A stretch of DNA of 64,000 nt from Parietaria judaica (Eukaryota > Streptophyta > Magnoliopsida > Rosales > Urticaceae). Below, one piece after another: positions 36,304 through 49,795 of the stretch. Below the pieces are notes generated by a model. It saw nothing but the letters and a program-made list of their open reading frames with translations. It made no database searches and was not told the origin of the DNA. The translations under genes were made by a program, and so were the position numbers. The number at the start of each line of letters is the position of its first letter. Position 1 is the first letter of the stretch. Where the stretch lies: NCBI GenBank assembly GCA_954871525.1, contig OX940861.1, positions 41,739,201 through 41,803,200 on the forward strand. Direction: 5' to 3'.

Positions 36304-39300
36304 ATGGCGGCATTCACCAGGCTTGATGATTCGCCAATGTTTCAGAACCAGGTAAATCCTCTCGAGCCAATCGCGATCTAGCCTGTCCTATTTTGGTAAA
36401 GGATGATTTTTCATGTTTTCTCATTCGGTTCGGTGATTCTGATCCCTAATTTTGAGCTTGAATGGAGGATTGAATGAGATTTGCGTTGTCTGTACCGGAA
36501 GAATTTGGAATTCGTATTGCTGATTCGTCGTTGGGAGAGTTTTCATGAGGTAGATTGAGTCGGATATAGCAGAGTTCGATTTGCGAATTTGATTGAACTG
36601 AGGAATGTCTGAGCGATTCTTTTGTTTGAAAGATTCCTGCTTCGTTAATTGCCTAATCCGGTTAGGAATCTTGTTACGCACGTCTATGTGATAACGTTAT
36701 AGAGCAGGAAGTACGAATTCTTTGGCTGTAACACTGCATTACCAATGGAGAATTTAAATCTGTATTGTTTTAGAAAAGCATTGATGTGTGCTCTTTGTGG
36801 TTGAAAATATGAAAATGATTACAGCAACAAGTTCAGCGTAGTATAGCGGAAAGAGAGATTGAAACCGAGAATGGGTGATTGAGTTCATGTAAAAAGAGGA
36901 TGAAACCGAGAATCGGTAATTACGTTAAAGCAAAGAGCATTTGAAACCCAGAATCGGTAATTAAGTTCATGCAAAGAGCGTTTGAAACCCGGAATCGGTA
37001 ATTACGTTCATGCAAAGAGCGTTTGAAACCCGGAATCGGTAATTAAGTTCATGCAAAGAGAGGTTGAAACCGAAATAAGGTCATTCCATACCGTCTTCAG
37101 CTTTAGTGCCTGAGTTTTAACGCTCGAACTGGACACATTTCTCGTTGACTTCTCTTGTTTCTAAATCTGTGGTTTCTAGTACTAGTATAGGATACTGCCA
37201 ACTACCAAGTCTAAATTAACGCCTAAATCTTGTTCCTTTACAGATATGCTCTATTGAGCAGACAACTGACGAGCTGAAAGATCGCTGCCAAAAACTATAC
37301 AAAGGGTGTAAGAAGTTTATGTAAGTTATGGCTGTTATTTTCTATCATATTCAGCATATTTAACAATAAAAATATATTAAAATAAAAGGAGGGACTTGAA
37401 GGATTACCTTAGAGTTTATTGCGAATGACATTTTAAACCGCCTCCAAGGTGCTCGAGGGTGATTCTATTACCCGCATTTGTGTTGTCTCTATACTTTATC
37501 TTGTTTTCTTACTACTAATTATGGACATCGTATACTAGAAACTACAAATTATTACATCACGAAACATCTATTTAGATGATATCCTATTCTAGACTAAAAA
37601 GTGCATTTCAGATGTAAGAATTTAGTTTTGGTTTTGCCTTTTCACAGGGCAGCTCTCGGAGAAGCTTGTAACGGGGACACTGTTTTTGCTGAGTCTCTGG
37701 AAGCATTTGGTGGTGGAACAGATGACCCCGTCAGTGTATCTGTTGGAGGTTGTATATTCTTATATCTGTTCCTAGTTGGCAATTCTTTGTTACTTCCGAT
37801 TTTCGTCTTGAAATTTGGCGAATATGTATGTTGAAATTTTGAGTTAGATTTACACTGATTGCATCTCAACACAATTGTTATTTATTTGTTCCAGGTCCGG
37901 TCATGTCCAAATTTATTTCAGCATTTCACGAGCTTGCTACTTACAAAGAGCTTCTTCGTTCTCAAGTGAGTCCTCCAATTGCCAACTATCAAATAGCCAT
38001 GATGATGGCGATGATCATAAGATTTTGCTTGGAATTACTGCCAATATCAAATTACTTTACTATATTGCATAAAGAAAATATGCTATGGCTTCAATATTCT
38101 GGACATACGAAAGAAAATGATATGCCATAATCGATGGATCAAATGCTTTTACTTATTTTTTTTACTTTTATATTCCATGTTTTGCAGGTAGAGCATGTAT
38201 TAATTGACCGGCTGACGAATTTTATGACGGTAGATCTGCAAGAAGCTAAGGTCAGTTTTCTATCTGTAGCATGTGTTATTTATGTAATGAATTAGCTCTA
38301 TTCTGTAAGTTTATATCTCCAAATTGAATTGCAACATTTCTTTCTCTAATCTAAGAGATTCATCTTCTCAAAGGATCTCTGAATCTTAGTTATACTTGAA
38401 GAAATCTTATTATAGTCTTATTTCTGTTTCCGATATTTTACTAATTATTGCTTCATTTTTTTTGCAGGACTCGAGACGACGCTTTGACAAAGCTATAAAT
38501 GTTTATGACCAGGTATTGAAAACGTGACTCCGGCTAGATTATTCTTGCTCAAATTATGTTGAATTTGAAGGAGATAAATTCAGGGAAATAAAAGTATAGA
38601 ATTCAGGTCTTTAACATCCAACAATAGGCTGTGCAGGATGTTCTTATCACTCTCGTTGTTACAAACAGAAATTATAAATTAATATAGATATATATTTATA
38701 TTGATTCAAATGAGATTAAAATTTGAAATTGCTATTAACTGTATATATTGCTATATAATTCTACTTGACATATCTTGTGCAACCTGTTCTCTTTCAGATA
38801 TATAATTGCTAATAGCATGGTTATTATTTATAGGCACGAGAAAGGTTTGTATCGTTAAAGAAAAATGCACGGGGAGAAATTGTTGCAGAATTGGAGGAGG
38901 TATGTTTTGGAATTTTCTTACATCCGCATATTTCTAAGACCGTTTTGGATGTATGGTGCGAAGATTGACACTTTAATGTCTCATGAAGTATATTAATATA
39001 GATCAACTTATTGATAATTGATTTACTGTGATTTAAAGATGTTTGATTTTACTAGTTTGGGATGCTATATTGCTATTATCACTAATTTTTTAGTTTCATT
39101 TTCCAAATTAAACTATGTGTAGTAGAACCTTGTTGAATTAATACTTTATAATTAACAAACTCGATTAAATTATACCTTTTGCCCGGTTCCGACTTAGAAT
39201 CAAAGTTATTAAGTGATACTCGATAAATTAATAACTTCGATAATATAATAAATTTTTGTGGTCTCCATATTAAACTGACATTGCCATCCCTTTCTGACAG

Positions 39301-42300
39301 GATCTGGAAAACTCAAAATCGGCATTCGAGAAAAGCCGCTTCAATCTAGTATGTCTCTTGAGCTATGGATTTATTTTCTGGCTGGCTTGTCTTTTTCAGA
39401 ATATATTTCGCTTGTAATCAACTTCTTTATGTAATTTTTCTAAGGACTGCAGGTTAATGCACTAATGAATGTTGAATCGAAGAAGAAGTACGAATTCTTG
39501 GAATCAGTTAGCTCAATTATGGACGCTCATCTAAGATACTTTAAACTGGTTGGTCTATTTTTATTCTATACTTTTTATTTATTTGCAATTCTTGTGGTGG
39601 ATGTGTATGTTCTGGTCAAAACTAAACATAAATTCTTCATTCTCGTCAGGGTCACGAGTTACTGAGTCAATTGGAACCATATATTCACCAGGTACGACTA
39701 CATTTTCATAATTCCTGATTTAAGGAGGAAATTAATAAATAATGACAGTTAGATATAAATTGAGTATGTTATCAGCCTGGGATATCAGGAAATAAATTTT
39801 GGGTGGCTGTTTGTATCCAATCATTTTTATTTTCCTGAATTTTTTAGACGGGTATATGTAATGATTGACCGAGTATTTTTTTCGTTAAACTCGACTTAGG
39901 TTGATTTTTGTCCTCGTCCCAATGATTCTGCAAATTTATCAGATTTTTTTTTTTAATCGATGATAAAGATTTCAACCACCTGCAAATTTACTGAATGGAA
40001 GTCTTATTCTGCTTTTTCTTGAAATCAGGTATTGACGTATGCACAGCAGTCTAAAGAACAGACAAAAGTCGAAGAAGACAGACTTGCCAAAAGGATTCAG
40101 GAATTCCGGACCCAAGCTGAGATGGACAGTTTACGAGCTTCCAGCAATTTAGAACCTTCGTCGGGTGCTGATGGACTTCGCGTTTTTGGTATGAATTCTT
40201 ACAAGACCATAGAAGCAATAATGCAGTCAAGTGATTTGAACGGGGAGGTAATTTCTTGGCTTTGAGACTTTTTATTATTCATCATATCAAAAAACAGTAA
40301 CATCAATTATCCCTCGTTTTCATTTACTTCAGGTCCAAATAATGAAGCAAGGATACCTCTTGAAACGATCTTCAAGTCTAAGGGGAGACTGGAAGAGGAG
40401 ATTTTTCGTACTCAACAGTCAAGGGGCATTGTTTTATTACAGAAGCACCGGTGCAAGACCCACGGTACGTTATATTACAAAATGTTTAGAGGAATGAATC
40501 CCTTTTTTCTTCCAGTCATTTTCATATTTTATGTTTAATATATATGTATTTATATGTGTATATCTGAGTATATATAGTTTAGGTTTTTAATGTATATACA
40601 CCTCCTTCGTAAATAAATAACGAGAAATTGGCAGTAAGCCCCCTGAATTTTAGATGTTGGTAAAATTTAGCCCTGAAATTTTGGCAGGAATGCCCCCTAT
40701 ACTTTCTAGAACTAGCACATAGCCCTCCTACACATTTAAAAATTACGACATTATTAGCTTATGTGCAATACATGACTAACTCGAAGATATTTTTGTCAAT
40801 TATTTACTGAGCGAGATTACTATACTAAATTATGATACTATTTTAATGCAATCAACCCTTCCAGTTATTTAAAAACTGTCAACATGAAAGTTCATAAGAT
40901 AGAAGAAATATGTTGAAATGAATGAAAATACCCTTGAGAAAATCATATGTTGTGCACAGGTTAAAATTTTCCACTTTTTAGCATTCGGTGGGTAATGTGC
41001 TACTTTTTGAAAGTAAAGGAGGTATTGCTGCCAAATACTAAAATTCAGGGGAAACTGCACCCAACATGCAAAGTTCAGGGGGGCATTAGTGTCATTTTCT
41101 CATAAATAATTGAATTATGAAAATGTGAGGAATATTGCTGTTTGCTTTCTTATATATAATGGACTTCTGATTATGTTTTTTTGATCTGCCCTGTAATAGG
41201 GCTCCCACTTGCATCATTTTTCTCGTCCAGCTGATCAGAACAGTGGTATGTTCGGTAGATTCCGTGCGAAGAACAGAGGAGCATCACTGAATGAAGACAC
41301 TCTCAGCTGCCGAACTGTTGATTTACACACCTCTACAATAAAATTGGACGCCGATGATACAGATTTAAGGCTTTGCTTTAGAATAATATCTCCCGTGAAA
41401 ATGTATACATTACAGGTAATTAATTGGTCTTTGTTTTGACTACTTATGTAGGAAATAACTGCACTTCTGTGGTTCTGAGTTAAATGGTACATTCACTTGT
41501 TATAATGACACTGTTCTGACAAAATGGTATGATGATTTTTAGGCTGATATATTATTTATCAATGATAAGTTAACTCATTTCTCTTCTCGATTTTGCATTC
41601 CGTGTGTGCCAATTTATCTTATCTTTGGTCAGGCTGAAAATGAGGCAGATAGAATGGACTGGATAAACAAAATAACGGGAGCCATTACATCTCTTCTGAA
41701 TTCTCAATTTTTTGACAAGGTCGACCTTTTCCGGCTTTAGTGAATTTTCTTAGTATCAAGATTTTCGTGCCAACTGCCAACTATATAAGTTAAGAACTAA
41801 CAAATGTGTGCGCTTCTTTTTCAGCCGAGCAATGTTGCAAGGAAGCTCGAAGCTGACAAATCACTTAGCAGCGGTTCTTGCGATTCTCAAACCCTAGATA
41901 GACATCAAAGCTTAGATGATGATGTAAAATCGAACAGAGTAGAGTGCGTTTCCAGTATTCTCAGAGGAGTCCCTGGAAATGATCTTTGCGCAGAGTGCAG
42001 TGCTCCCGAACCTGACTGGGCCTCACTCAATCTTGGTATATTGCTGTGCATAGAGTGCTCGGGTGTTCATCGGAATCTCGGTGTTCATATTTCAAAGGTA
42101 TGGATTGGAAAGATATATTTATCTATGGACGCCCTCTTTCCTTTAGCTATTTATCTTCGTTTTAATTATGTATTGTTTGTGTAGTTCTCTTTTGAATTGT
42201 TTTAGTCATTTACTATATCTAGGTTAAGTTTTTACACAATATAAGTTATGCAAGTTAATATTCAATCATGGAAGTTTAGTTGTTGCAATTAGAAAAACCC

Positions 42301-43820
42301 GTTAAGAAGACTCCCGGTTGTAATGGTTGACCTACATATCGGTGGTCCTTCTCGTTAATGAAAGTCATCTTTCAACCCAATCATTCTAATCCTCTCAAGG
42401 GTTAGCGTGAGACATTAGCGGTTATGAGTATTTCTCAATTCCGTTATCACGATCTCGGGGTCTAGTTGAATATGTGATTCACATCTGCAGGTGAGATCTC
42501 TAAGACTAGATGTGAAGGTTTGGGAGGCTACAATATTGGATTTATTTCGCAACTTGGGAAATCATTTTTCCAACTCTATATGGGAGGGATTACTTCTCCT
42601 TGAGAATTCAAGGCAAGTGCTTGCACCACAACAAAATACCTTATCACAAGTTTATTTCTTCGTTTTTGTACAGGAAGCAGGGCTGGCCCGGTTTTACTTA
42701 ATTTTATTATGTATTATTTGAAGTTTAGATATTTTAAAAATTAGTCTAAAAAATTAGATTGTTCCTTGGAAATAACTAACTACAAAAAAAAAAATAAAAA
42801 AAAAATAATATATATATATATATATGGGCTGAAAAAGGCCAAAAGCTTGGTACTTGGTCCCGGTTTCATCTCTACCTGGAAGTTTTGAGAGTTGTTTTTC
42901 CCACCTTCGTATGAATGTAATGTTTTATGATTTGGTAATATGCGATTCTATTTGAATCTAACAATCCGGATGCAGAGTGGATGACCCGAACACTATCCAG
43001 AAACCAAGCCCTGACGATTCCAATCAGCTAAAGGAAAAATATATTCAAGCAAAAGTAATTTTGTACCCTTAGATATGCGTTTGAACATTAATATCTGCAA
43101 AAAAATATAAGTACTTTCATTTGACATGTTTTTGTTTGTTCTAGTACGTTGAGAAAGCACTAGTCGTCCGAGATGAATCTCTCGCTGACATGTCCGTACG
43201 TGCCTCGAGAATTTGGGAAGCAGTGAATAGTAGTAATCTGCAAGAAGTTTATCGACTTATTGTCGTCTCAGATGTCAGTCTCGTCAATACGACATTCGAC
43301 AAAGTGTTTGATGTTGACTCGCATCATCATGAGGTGGGATCACAAGAGTCGCCGTCGGGTCAGAAAGCAAAGCAAAGGAAATACGTTGACCCGTCCTCCT
43401 GTGACAGAATAAAGAGCTCCAACGAGCCGGGAAACTGCCTTCAGGGCTGCTCGCTGCTGCACTTGGCGTGCCACGTCGGTAATCTGTCGATGATTGAGTT
43501 GTTATTGCAAAGCGGCGCCGATATAAATCAGCGGGATTTCCATGGAAGGACTCCTCTGCATCACTGCATATCCCTTGCAAACAACGCCTTTGCCAAGTTT
43601 CTGCTCAGACGGTAACGAAAATCCTTACTCTTGACTGTGTTTCTTTCTGTCAAAAAATAAAAGGTACCAGAAGAGTAAATTGAATTATGCGTTTATTGAC
43701 TGCAGAGGCGCGCGCCCGTCGATCAAAGACGGTGGCGGGCTGAGCTCTCTGGAGAGAGCGATGGAGAAGGGAGCCATTACCGACGACGAGCTCTTCATAC
43801 TGCTCGCCGAAGCCCACTGA
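36304..43820 (+). CDS. ArfGAP with BAR, PH and ankyrin domains (AGD2/AGD4-like, ACAP type)
   Basis: Nineteen exons give 788 aa: 36304-36351, 37244-37320, 37648-37748, 37895-37965, 38188-38250, 38468-38512, 38834-38899, 39301-39348, 39453-39548, 39650-39691, 40029-40247, 40333-40464, 41200-41415, 41633-41719, 41825-42097, 42491-42612, 42976-43054, 43145-43611 and 43706-43820. Domain order: BAR (about 5-225), PH (about 293-437, starting [20 protein letters not shown]), ArfGAP zinc finger with CAEC (492-495), CIEC (512-515) and catalytic Arg520 in CSGVHRNLG, then C-terminal ankyrin repeats (about 695-785). The family promotes GTP hydrolysis on Arf GTPases at Golgi/endosomal membranes, with BAR sensing curvature. 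Length and sequence fit Arabidopsis AGD2/AGD4 (about 775 aa) better than AGD1/AGD3. Intron 16 has a GC donor (AAG|GCAAGT at 42613). Intron 12 holds a MITE and intron 1 a minisatellite. Confidence 0.95.
36848..37084. repeat. 41-bp minisatellite in AGD intron 1
   Basis: About five and a half copies of a 41-bp unit, containing TTTGAAACCCGGAATCGGTA and ATTACGTTCATGCAAAGAG, lie head to tail. The central copies are almost identical and the outer ones diverged. Confidence 0.9.
40622..41101. mobile_element. MITE in AGD intron 12
   Basis: The left arm starts GAGAAATTGGCAGTAAGCCC, and the reverse complement of the right arm starts GAGAAAATGACACTAATGCC. Similarity of the two arms extends roughly 90 bp inward, and CCCCTGAATTTTAG occurs in both. 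The flanks ATAAATAAC and ATAAATAAT are a 9-bp near-duplication, so a Mutator-like origin is likely. Confidence 0.75.
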
Positions 43821-44452
43821 CATTAGAATATTTGTCTTGGTTTTCCGAAAATTGTATCATATATTTAATGCTGTTTATGAAGTTCTTAATAGAAATATGA
43901 CTTAACGAATATAATGCCTTTTTTGGGCACGTTTTTACTTATACTTTTCATTCGTTATTTTGGCCGAAATTTTGGAAGTCTTAAATGGGAACCACAGTAT
44001 TTTCACGTAGCCTCTCGAGGCGTTAGCGTCCAAGCACACCGAGACACGTGTAAGGCTATGATGAAACCTTGCTCTCTTTCGAGAAATTTGCAAGCCAACA
44101 AAAATTACCGCATAATCCTGTAATTAAAAGCATAAATTAGACCCTTTCTAAACTGGGACCAAGACCGAACTCGGTTTCGGAAAGCTCGGGAGGCTGGGAC
44201 CTGGCCGAAAACAATCAAAATCCCAGCACCCAGTCTCGGTTTAACTTTTTTTAACTCATGGTTTAAGTAATTTTTTTTTTTAAAAAGGGATCAGTTTGGC
44301 TAAATTTTGTTTTTAAGGAACAATATTGCGCTACCGAAGAAGTTGAAGGGGCAAATTAGTGAAAATAAAAACACTGAGTGATTCCTATGAGCAAGAAGAG
44401 GAAGAAGAAAGTGAAACCCCTCCAAAACCCTCCTTCCATTTCAGAATGATCG
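43821..44452. other. Intergenic space between AGD and U-box genes
   Basis: Only about 630 bp separate the AGD stop codon from the next start codon on the same strand. It must hold the AGD 3' UTR and the promoter of the downstream gene. A CTCGG-rich patch near 44160-44250 was not identified. Confidence 0.5.
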
Positions 44453-47400
44453 ATGGTCGCCATGCATCCCCAGCAGCCCTCCTCTGCTCCCGCGCCGCAC
44501 CCGATCGCTCCCGCTAGCTCCCCCGCGCCGGCCACGGAGGCGCTCGCGAGGGTGCGGCTCTCCGACATCGCGCTCTCCGACGGCGCCGGGTCCCCCCAGT
44601 ACCTGCGGGCGGTGGAGGCGCTCTCGGCCTCGCTGACGCGCCACAACGCGGCGGTGATCGAGCTGGGCGAGGGCGGCGGCGGCGGCGGCGCGGCCGTCGT
44701 GCGCTGCGGCCTCGACGCCGTGAGGCTCTTCTTCAGGACCCGCTCGGCGGCGCCGCAGGCCGGCCGCGGGGTCTACTTCTACAGGGCCGGCAGGTTCGGG
44801 AACTCGGTTCTAGCTTTGAATTTGGCTGCTTTCGATTCTGGGCTGTTTCCTCGTTACTAATTGAGAGATTGTACCTGGGAAATTGCAGTTTTGGGCATCC
44901 ATTTCCTATAGTGTTCGTCTGGATTGTTATAGTATCAGGATTGGAAGCTTTGAATTTGATTGCTCAGATTTGGGGATCATTCATTAACGAGTTTGTATCA
45001 CAACATGAACACGTTGGAGTTCGTACTAGGTTAAGGTTGTTGCTTGACTGAAAGCTAGTGAGTGTGAGAGCTTTACTAGATAGAAAAGTGTGGCGCTTAT
45101 TGAAAGTATATGGTTTAAGAATGATGCTTAGTAGAATTTTAATCAGTTAAAAACGAAAAACTCGGGATAGTGAAGTTTGGTTTTTAGTTGGTTGATAGGA
45201 TTTCAATACATAGGTTTTGTAATTAAAAATTGTGATGCGAATAAGAAATATGGATGGTGAAGTTTTGTGATTCGCGATATTGTTGCTTTGTTTGGCGCTC
45301 GGGTGGTTAATCGGCTGCTCGCGATAGGCGCTATTAGCTTAACAACTAAGAGCTTCCTTTGTTTTAGGGTGTTGGACGAGGGGGACTCGGCTCCGCCATG
45401 CATGGCAGAGATTTTTCGATGCATGGGTAATGCAGCTCGTGCTGCTCTTTGTGCAATAGCAAGGCATCTTCGTCTTCGAAGCGAGTAAGGATTGTGATCT
45501 TTGATTTTCTTAATTTCTTTTTGGAAAGTAAAATCGCTTCATCAAATGATACTTTGCGCAGTGCCTTCAATCGCTTACTTGATGACATGCCATTGGCGAC
45601 TAATGATGTGTCCTCGTCGGTGCTTGTTGCTTCGCACACAAACGCTTCCCTGCAAAATGGAAAAAGTGCCACCGGAGTAGGGAAGCCGGGAACAAACGGA
45701 GAAGTTGAAAAGGGTTTGTTAACGGTGATTTCGTCAGACGGTCCTGGTATTCAGGTCACTTTCTAGTAACCGATAATTAGTTCAACCTTAATTAAGCTGA
45801 AAGACCATAATACCCTTAGTTCACAAAAGCCTAATTTGCTCTTGCTGCTTCTCATATCTTTTCGCCCTTCATTAAGTTCTAACAGTGTTTTATTTTTCTC
45901 ATTAGCTTTTGGTTGTACTATACTATTAGCATATAACTTTGTTCATTCAGAAAAGATCGGCTTTTTTGAAGGACAGTGTTTCAACTCTTTTAGGTATGTG
46001 ACCCGAATGGTCGGTGGTACGTAGCAGACAGTGGATTGAATCCGGGCGATCTCTTACTTCTCACGGGCAAGGCTCTTAGCCATGCTACTGCGGGCCTTCG
46101 TCCTGCTGCGTCATATAGAGCTGCCAGTGAAGTCTTGTGTGTTAATACATACGGAAGGTATATATATTTTTGGATTTTTTTACACCCTTGAAAAATTGGT
46201 TCATGTTGAATTACCATCTGAATCCATGTGATTGTAGGGCATCGCTAGCGTTTAGGCTTATGCCACAGAGCAATGCTGTTTTAGATTGTTCTTCGATTGC
46301 AGCCGCTGGTCATGTCATTCCACAGAGCTATGTGCCGATATCTGTAAGCCAGTTTATGGACGATCTCTCTGCCGAGGAAGACATATTGTGTAGTCGCCCC
46401 GATAATAATACTTACGTAAGTATACATGTGTTTTTGTTTTTCATAATACATGTCACTGTTTCTTTGTATATATATATATATACATTTTATATTATCCCCC
46501 CTCTCACTTTCCTCTTGTTCGTTAATCAAATTTGCTAGTTGAGGAAAAAGTTCATCAATTCTCCTATAAAGCTTAAAGTTAAACCATGTCAAGTTATCTT
46601 TGTTCAGTTTGTATCTAGGTTGAGTTCTGTATCTTCGTACTGAAAATTGGAGATGTTGATAACTTACTAGAATTTGTGTTTTTTGCGTAGTCTCCATTGA
46701 TTAAAGTGAGGAATACTCAATTCGTTTTAGATATTCTCTTCGAAAATTGATTTTTTCATTTGATTCTTCTGTTTTTCTTCCAAAAATTGAATCTCAATAT
46801 TTTTTGTCACTACCGCAAAAATTGAACGGCAATATATTGTGTCTTAGGTCTAACTTCTGTTTTATGGTTTTCAAATCGCAGATATCTCAGAATAATCTAA
46901 ATGCAGAGCCATCATTAAGAAGTGTTCTCTCCGACTCATTATCGTGAGTTCTGCTGCCCCCATATTCCAAGCCATTACACCATAGTTATAGTTATGATCT
47001 TAAAGACTTCATTGAAACTAAAAGCTATTACAAATAAATAATATTCAACTTTGATAAGAAACCATAATATTGAATCTGAATTTTTCCTTTGCTTAGTTGG
47101 GTTTTATAAATGTGGATTTCAGGGGAGTGTTTCTCGAAGATGCTATGTTCGTTTCATGTGGGCATTCATTTGGAGGCCTCATGTTAAGGAGAGTCATTGA
47201 AATGGTAAATTTTAGGATTTATGACTAAATCGCTCCATTTGTTGCCTTAATTATTACATATAGAGGGACAGAATACGAGTAATAATTGCATTGTTGATTT
47301 GCTGCTCAGTCCAGATGTACTCTCTGCAGTCAAGAAATTGATTCCGGCTCTTTAATACCGAATATCGGTATGTTCTCGTTTCCTATTCGATGATGATTGT

Positions 47401-49446
47401 AAAGAACACTTCAGTCTTGTAATTCCATCATCCATAAATGCTTATTGTATACTTCACATTTAGGCAGAGTTACGGACTTACCGTTATTTAATTTTTTTTT
47501 TATTTAGACCATCTAATTATGTCTTGTTATCTAATCATTTGAATTATTTAATTATGCTTAGGGTTTGGTTAATTATGTTTGAGGGTTTAATTTGGTCGAC
47601 CCGGTCCCACCATTAGGTTGCAATCCTTAGTTTATTTAAGAAACTTCAAGTAAATGAGAATTGTAGCCGATAATCATTGACAAAATAGCTTAGTCTCTCT
47701 CAAAAGAGGACAAATTAGGCTTTGTGAGTATTAGCGACGCTCCTGTTTTGAGATTGCAACTTAGGTCGTAACAATTATCCCTCTCTTTCTCTGTGGACCG
47801 TTCCTGGTTTTGCTTGCTTATTGTGCTCTATATGGTAACTTTTTTATTTGTAATGAAGATAAATTTCCATGACAGCTCTAAGAGCTGCAGCTGCGGCAGT
47901 GAAGAGTGAGGACAATAGAAGGCTTTTTCACAACGCTGCTCTCCGAAAGCGTCGTAAAGAACTGGGTGACCAAATGGATTCCTTTAGTAGGAGACCAACC
48001 AGGGTAAATATCCAAAGAACCAATATTGCCGTTTTATTTTACAAAGAAAATAAACCACTTTTTTCACTCCTACTACATGAGTCATAAGTTAGTTGATATG
48101 GTCCCGAGTCGAAATGCTTGTCACTGCATTAGAACCAAGAACACTCTTTCTCCTCCCTTATAAGTCTCCTTAAAGTTTAGAGATAAGATCTATTCTCTCA
48201 AAATACTCAACATGCCATTCTCACTAGCATAAGGTCCTTTAAATAGAGTGAGGACAAGGAAACAAATCTATTACACCGGAAAAACGAAAAAAGACAACCA
48301 AAAATACCCATCACATAAAGACGCATCAGAAATTGAAGACACATACACCCACTCCTAAACGCACTGGAAATGAAAAGACTGCATAAACACACCTCACAAT
48401 TTCTAAAGCATTTGTAAATGAGATATGCAACCAGAAGCAGGCTAGTGAGCCGCGTGTTTGTTGGCTTGGCCTTTCTTGGATAAGTTTGAAGGAAGAAAGG
48501 GTCCATGCCATTAGATTCATATGGTTGAAACTAGTTGACTTAAAATGTTGAAACTGTTGACTTAAAATGTACCGCATTATTCCATGTATTTTGCTTAGCT
48601 CTTGCTCAAAAATTTATCGAGTTTTGTTGGTCAATTAGTTGTATTTGGAATTTATAAGAGTTTGCTCTCTAGAAAAGATGCATAACCCGATTTTGTTTTT
48701 CTTTTGTTGATGCTTCGATTCAATCGTTTTTTGAACAATCAAGTTTTAACAGGAAAATGGAGATGTCAGTGAAGATGCATTGCATCGTGGTGTACAATAT
48801 CCCTTTTCGGTCAATGAAAAAGTTCTAATCAAGGTATGTATGCGATAAGACCCAAACATTTCTCTTTAAATCTGAAAATATTACATGTAGTTTTACTCGG
48901 TTATTTCTTTTGGCTGTCGGAATTGCTCGGGTCCTCTCAGAAACAATCTAAAACAGCCATGTTCTTGGTTATTTTGACAACTCGCCACGATGTACCTGTT
49001 AATGTAATCTTTCCCGAAAGTTATTTTAGATTCTTTAATAGATAGAAAGCCATGAAAATGAGAAAGATGCTTAAAACTACATTTTTCTAATATAATCTTT
49101 GGGATGTCTGACAATTTTTGGCATCGCAGCTTTTTCTCTCACCGTAATAGTAAATGTGACTCTGCAGGGAAATAGGAGGACCCCAGAGAAATTTGTGGGC
49201 AAGGAAGCTGTCATCACATCCCAATGTCTCAATGGCTGGTCTGTGATTCTCCTAACTCAGCTTGTGTCAAATGCACGTAAAATTCGTCCTTTTCGGTTCA
49301 GTAATTTTGAAATGAATTTGTGCAGGTACTTGCTCAAGATCATCGAAAGCGGAGAGAACATCCGGTTGCAGTACCGATCGCTGCGAAAGATCCCAGCGGC
49401 CGAGGAACGGTGCTCACCGCAGCCTATTGCGCGTAGCACCTCATGA
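44453..49446 (+). CDS. U-box domain-containing protein, PUB62/PUB63-like
   Basis: Twelve exons give 531 aa: 44453-44793, 45368-45484, 45562-45754, 45994-46157, 46238-46415, 46882-46943, 47123-47204, 47310-47367, 47876-48003, 48753-48833, 49168-49238 and 49326-49446. All introns are GT-AG and phases agree. Landmarks are YRAGR (end of exon 1), PPCMAEIFRCMGNAARAAL, a long conserved middle (LLLLTGKALSHATAGLRPAA, RLMPQSNAVLDCSS) and the U-box-like segment FLEDAMFVSCGHSFGGLMLR..SRCTLCSQEI (about 352-395). These are followed by a basic RKRRKELGDQMD region and NRRTPEKFVGKEAVITSQCL. The layout fits Arabidopsis PUB62. U-box proteins are E3 ubiquitin ligases that recruit E2 enzymes; the substrate is unknown. 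Unusually for a U-box, the segment keeps several Cys/His residues (SCGHS, CTLC), as in RING-like folds. The N-terminal 100 aa are Ala/Pro-rich and encoded by very GC-rich DNA. The first ATG of this frame was chosen. Confidence 0.92.
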
Positions 49447-49795
49447 TCATCGTCGGTGTGTTCAGCTATAGAGTGGTAATCTCTTAAGGGTTGTAATGTA
49501 AATAGAGCTTCATATAGTTTTAGAGTCGATTTTTGAACCCATTTCTTGCGGAGTGAAGGTTTAAGAAGAGAATGTAATTTCCTATGCAACGGTCAAGTCA
49601 AGTAAATCTCATCTATTTTTGCCAAGCTTCTTTGATGAAAGCAAATCGGGAAATGCAACGAGAGAAGACGATGATTATATATATTTCTAAGATGAGTATC
49701 CAATCTTGGTGTATTAATTAATAGTTTTACCGCACATAATATTCAAAAGTCACAAAACAATATCGGGTTTCAATTCTATTCATGTCATGTTAAAA

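Noticed and set aside
36848..37084. CRISPR-like array of regular repeats
   Set aside because: The units are contiguous 41-bp repeats without distinct spacers and lie in a plant intron, so it is a minisatellite.
44356..44646. Minus-strand frames opposite the U-box gene start
   Set aside because: They are complements of GC-rich Ala/Pro codons of exon 1.
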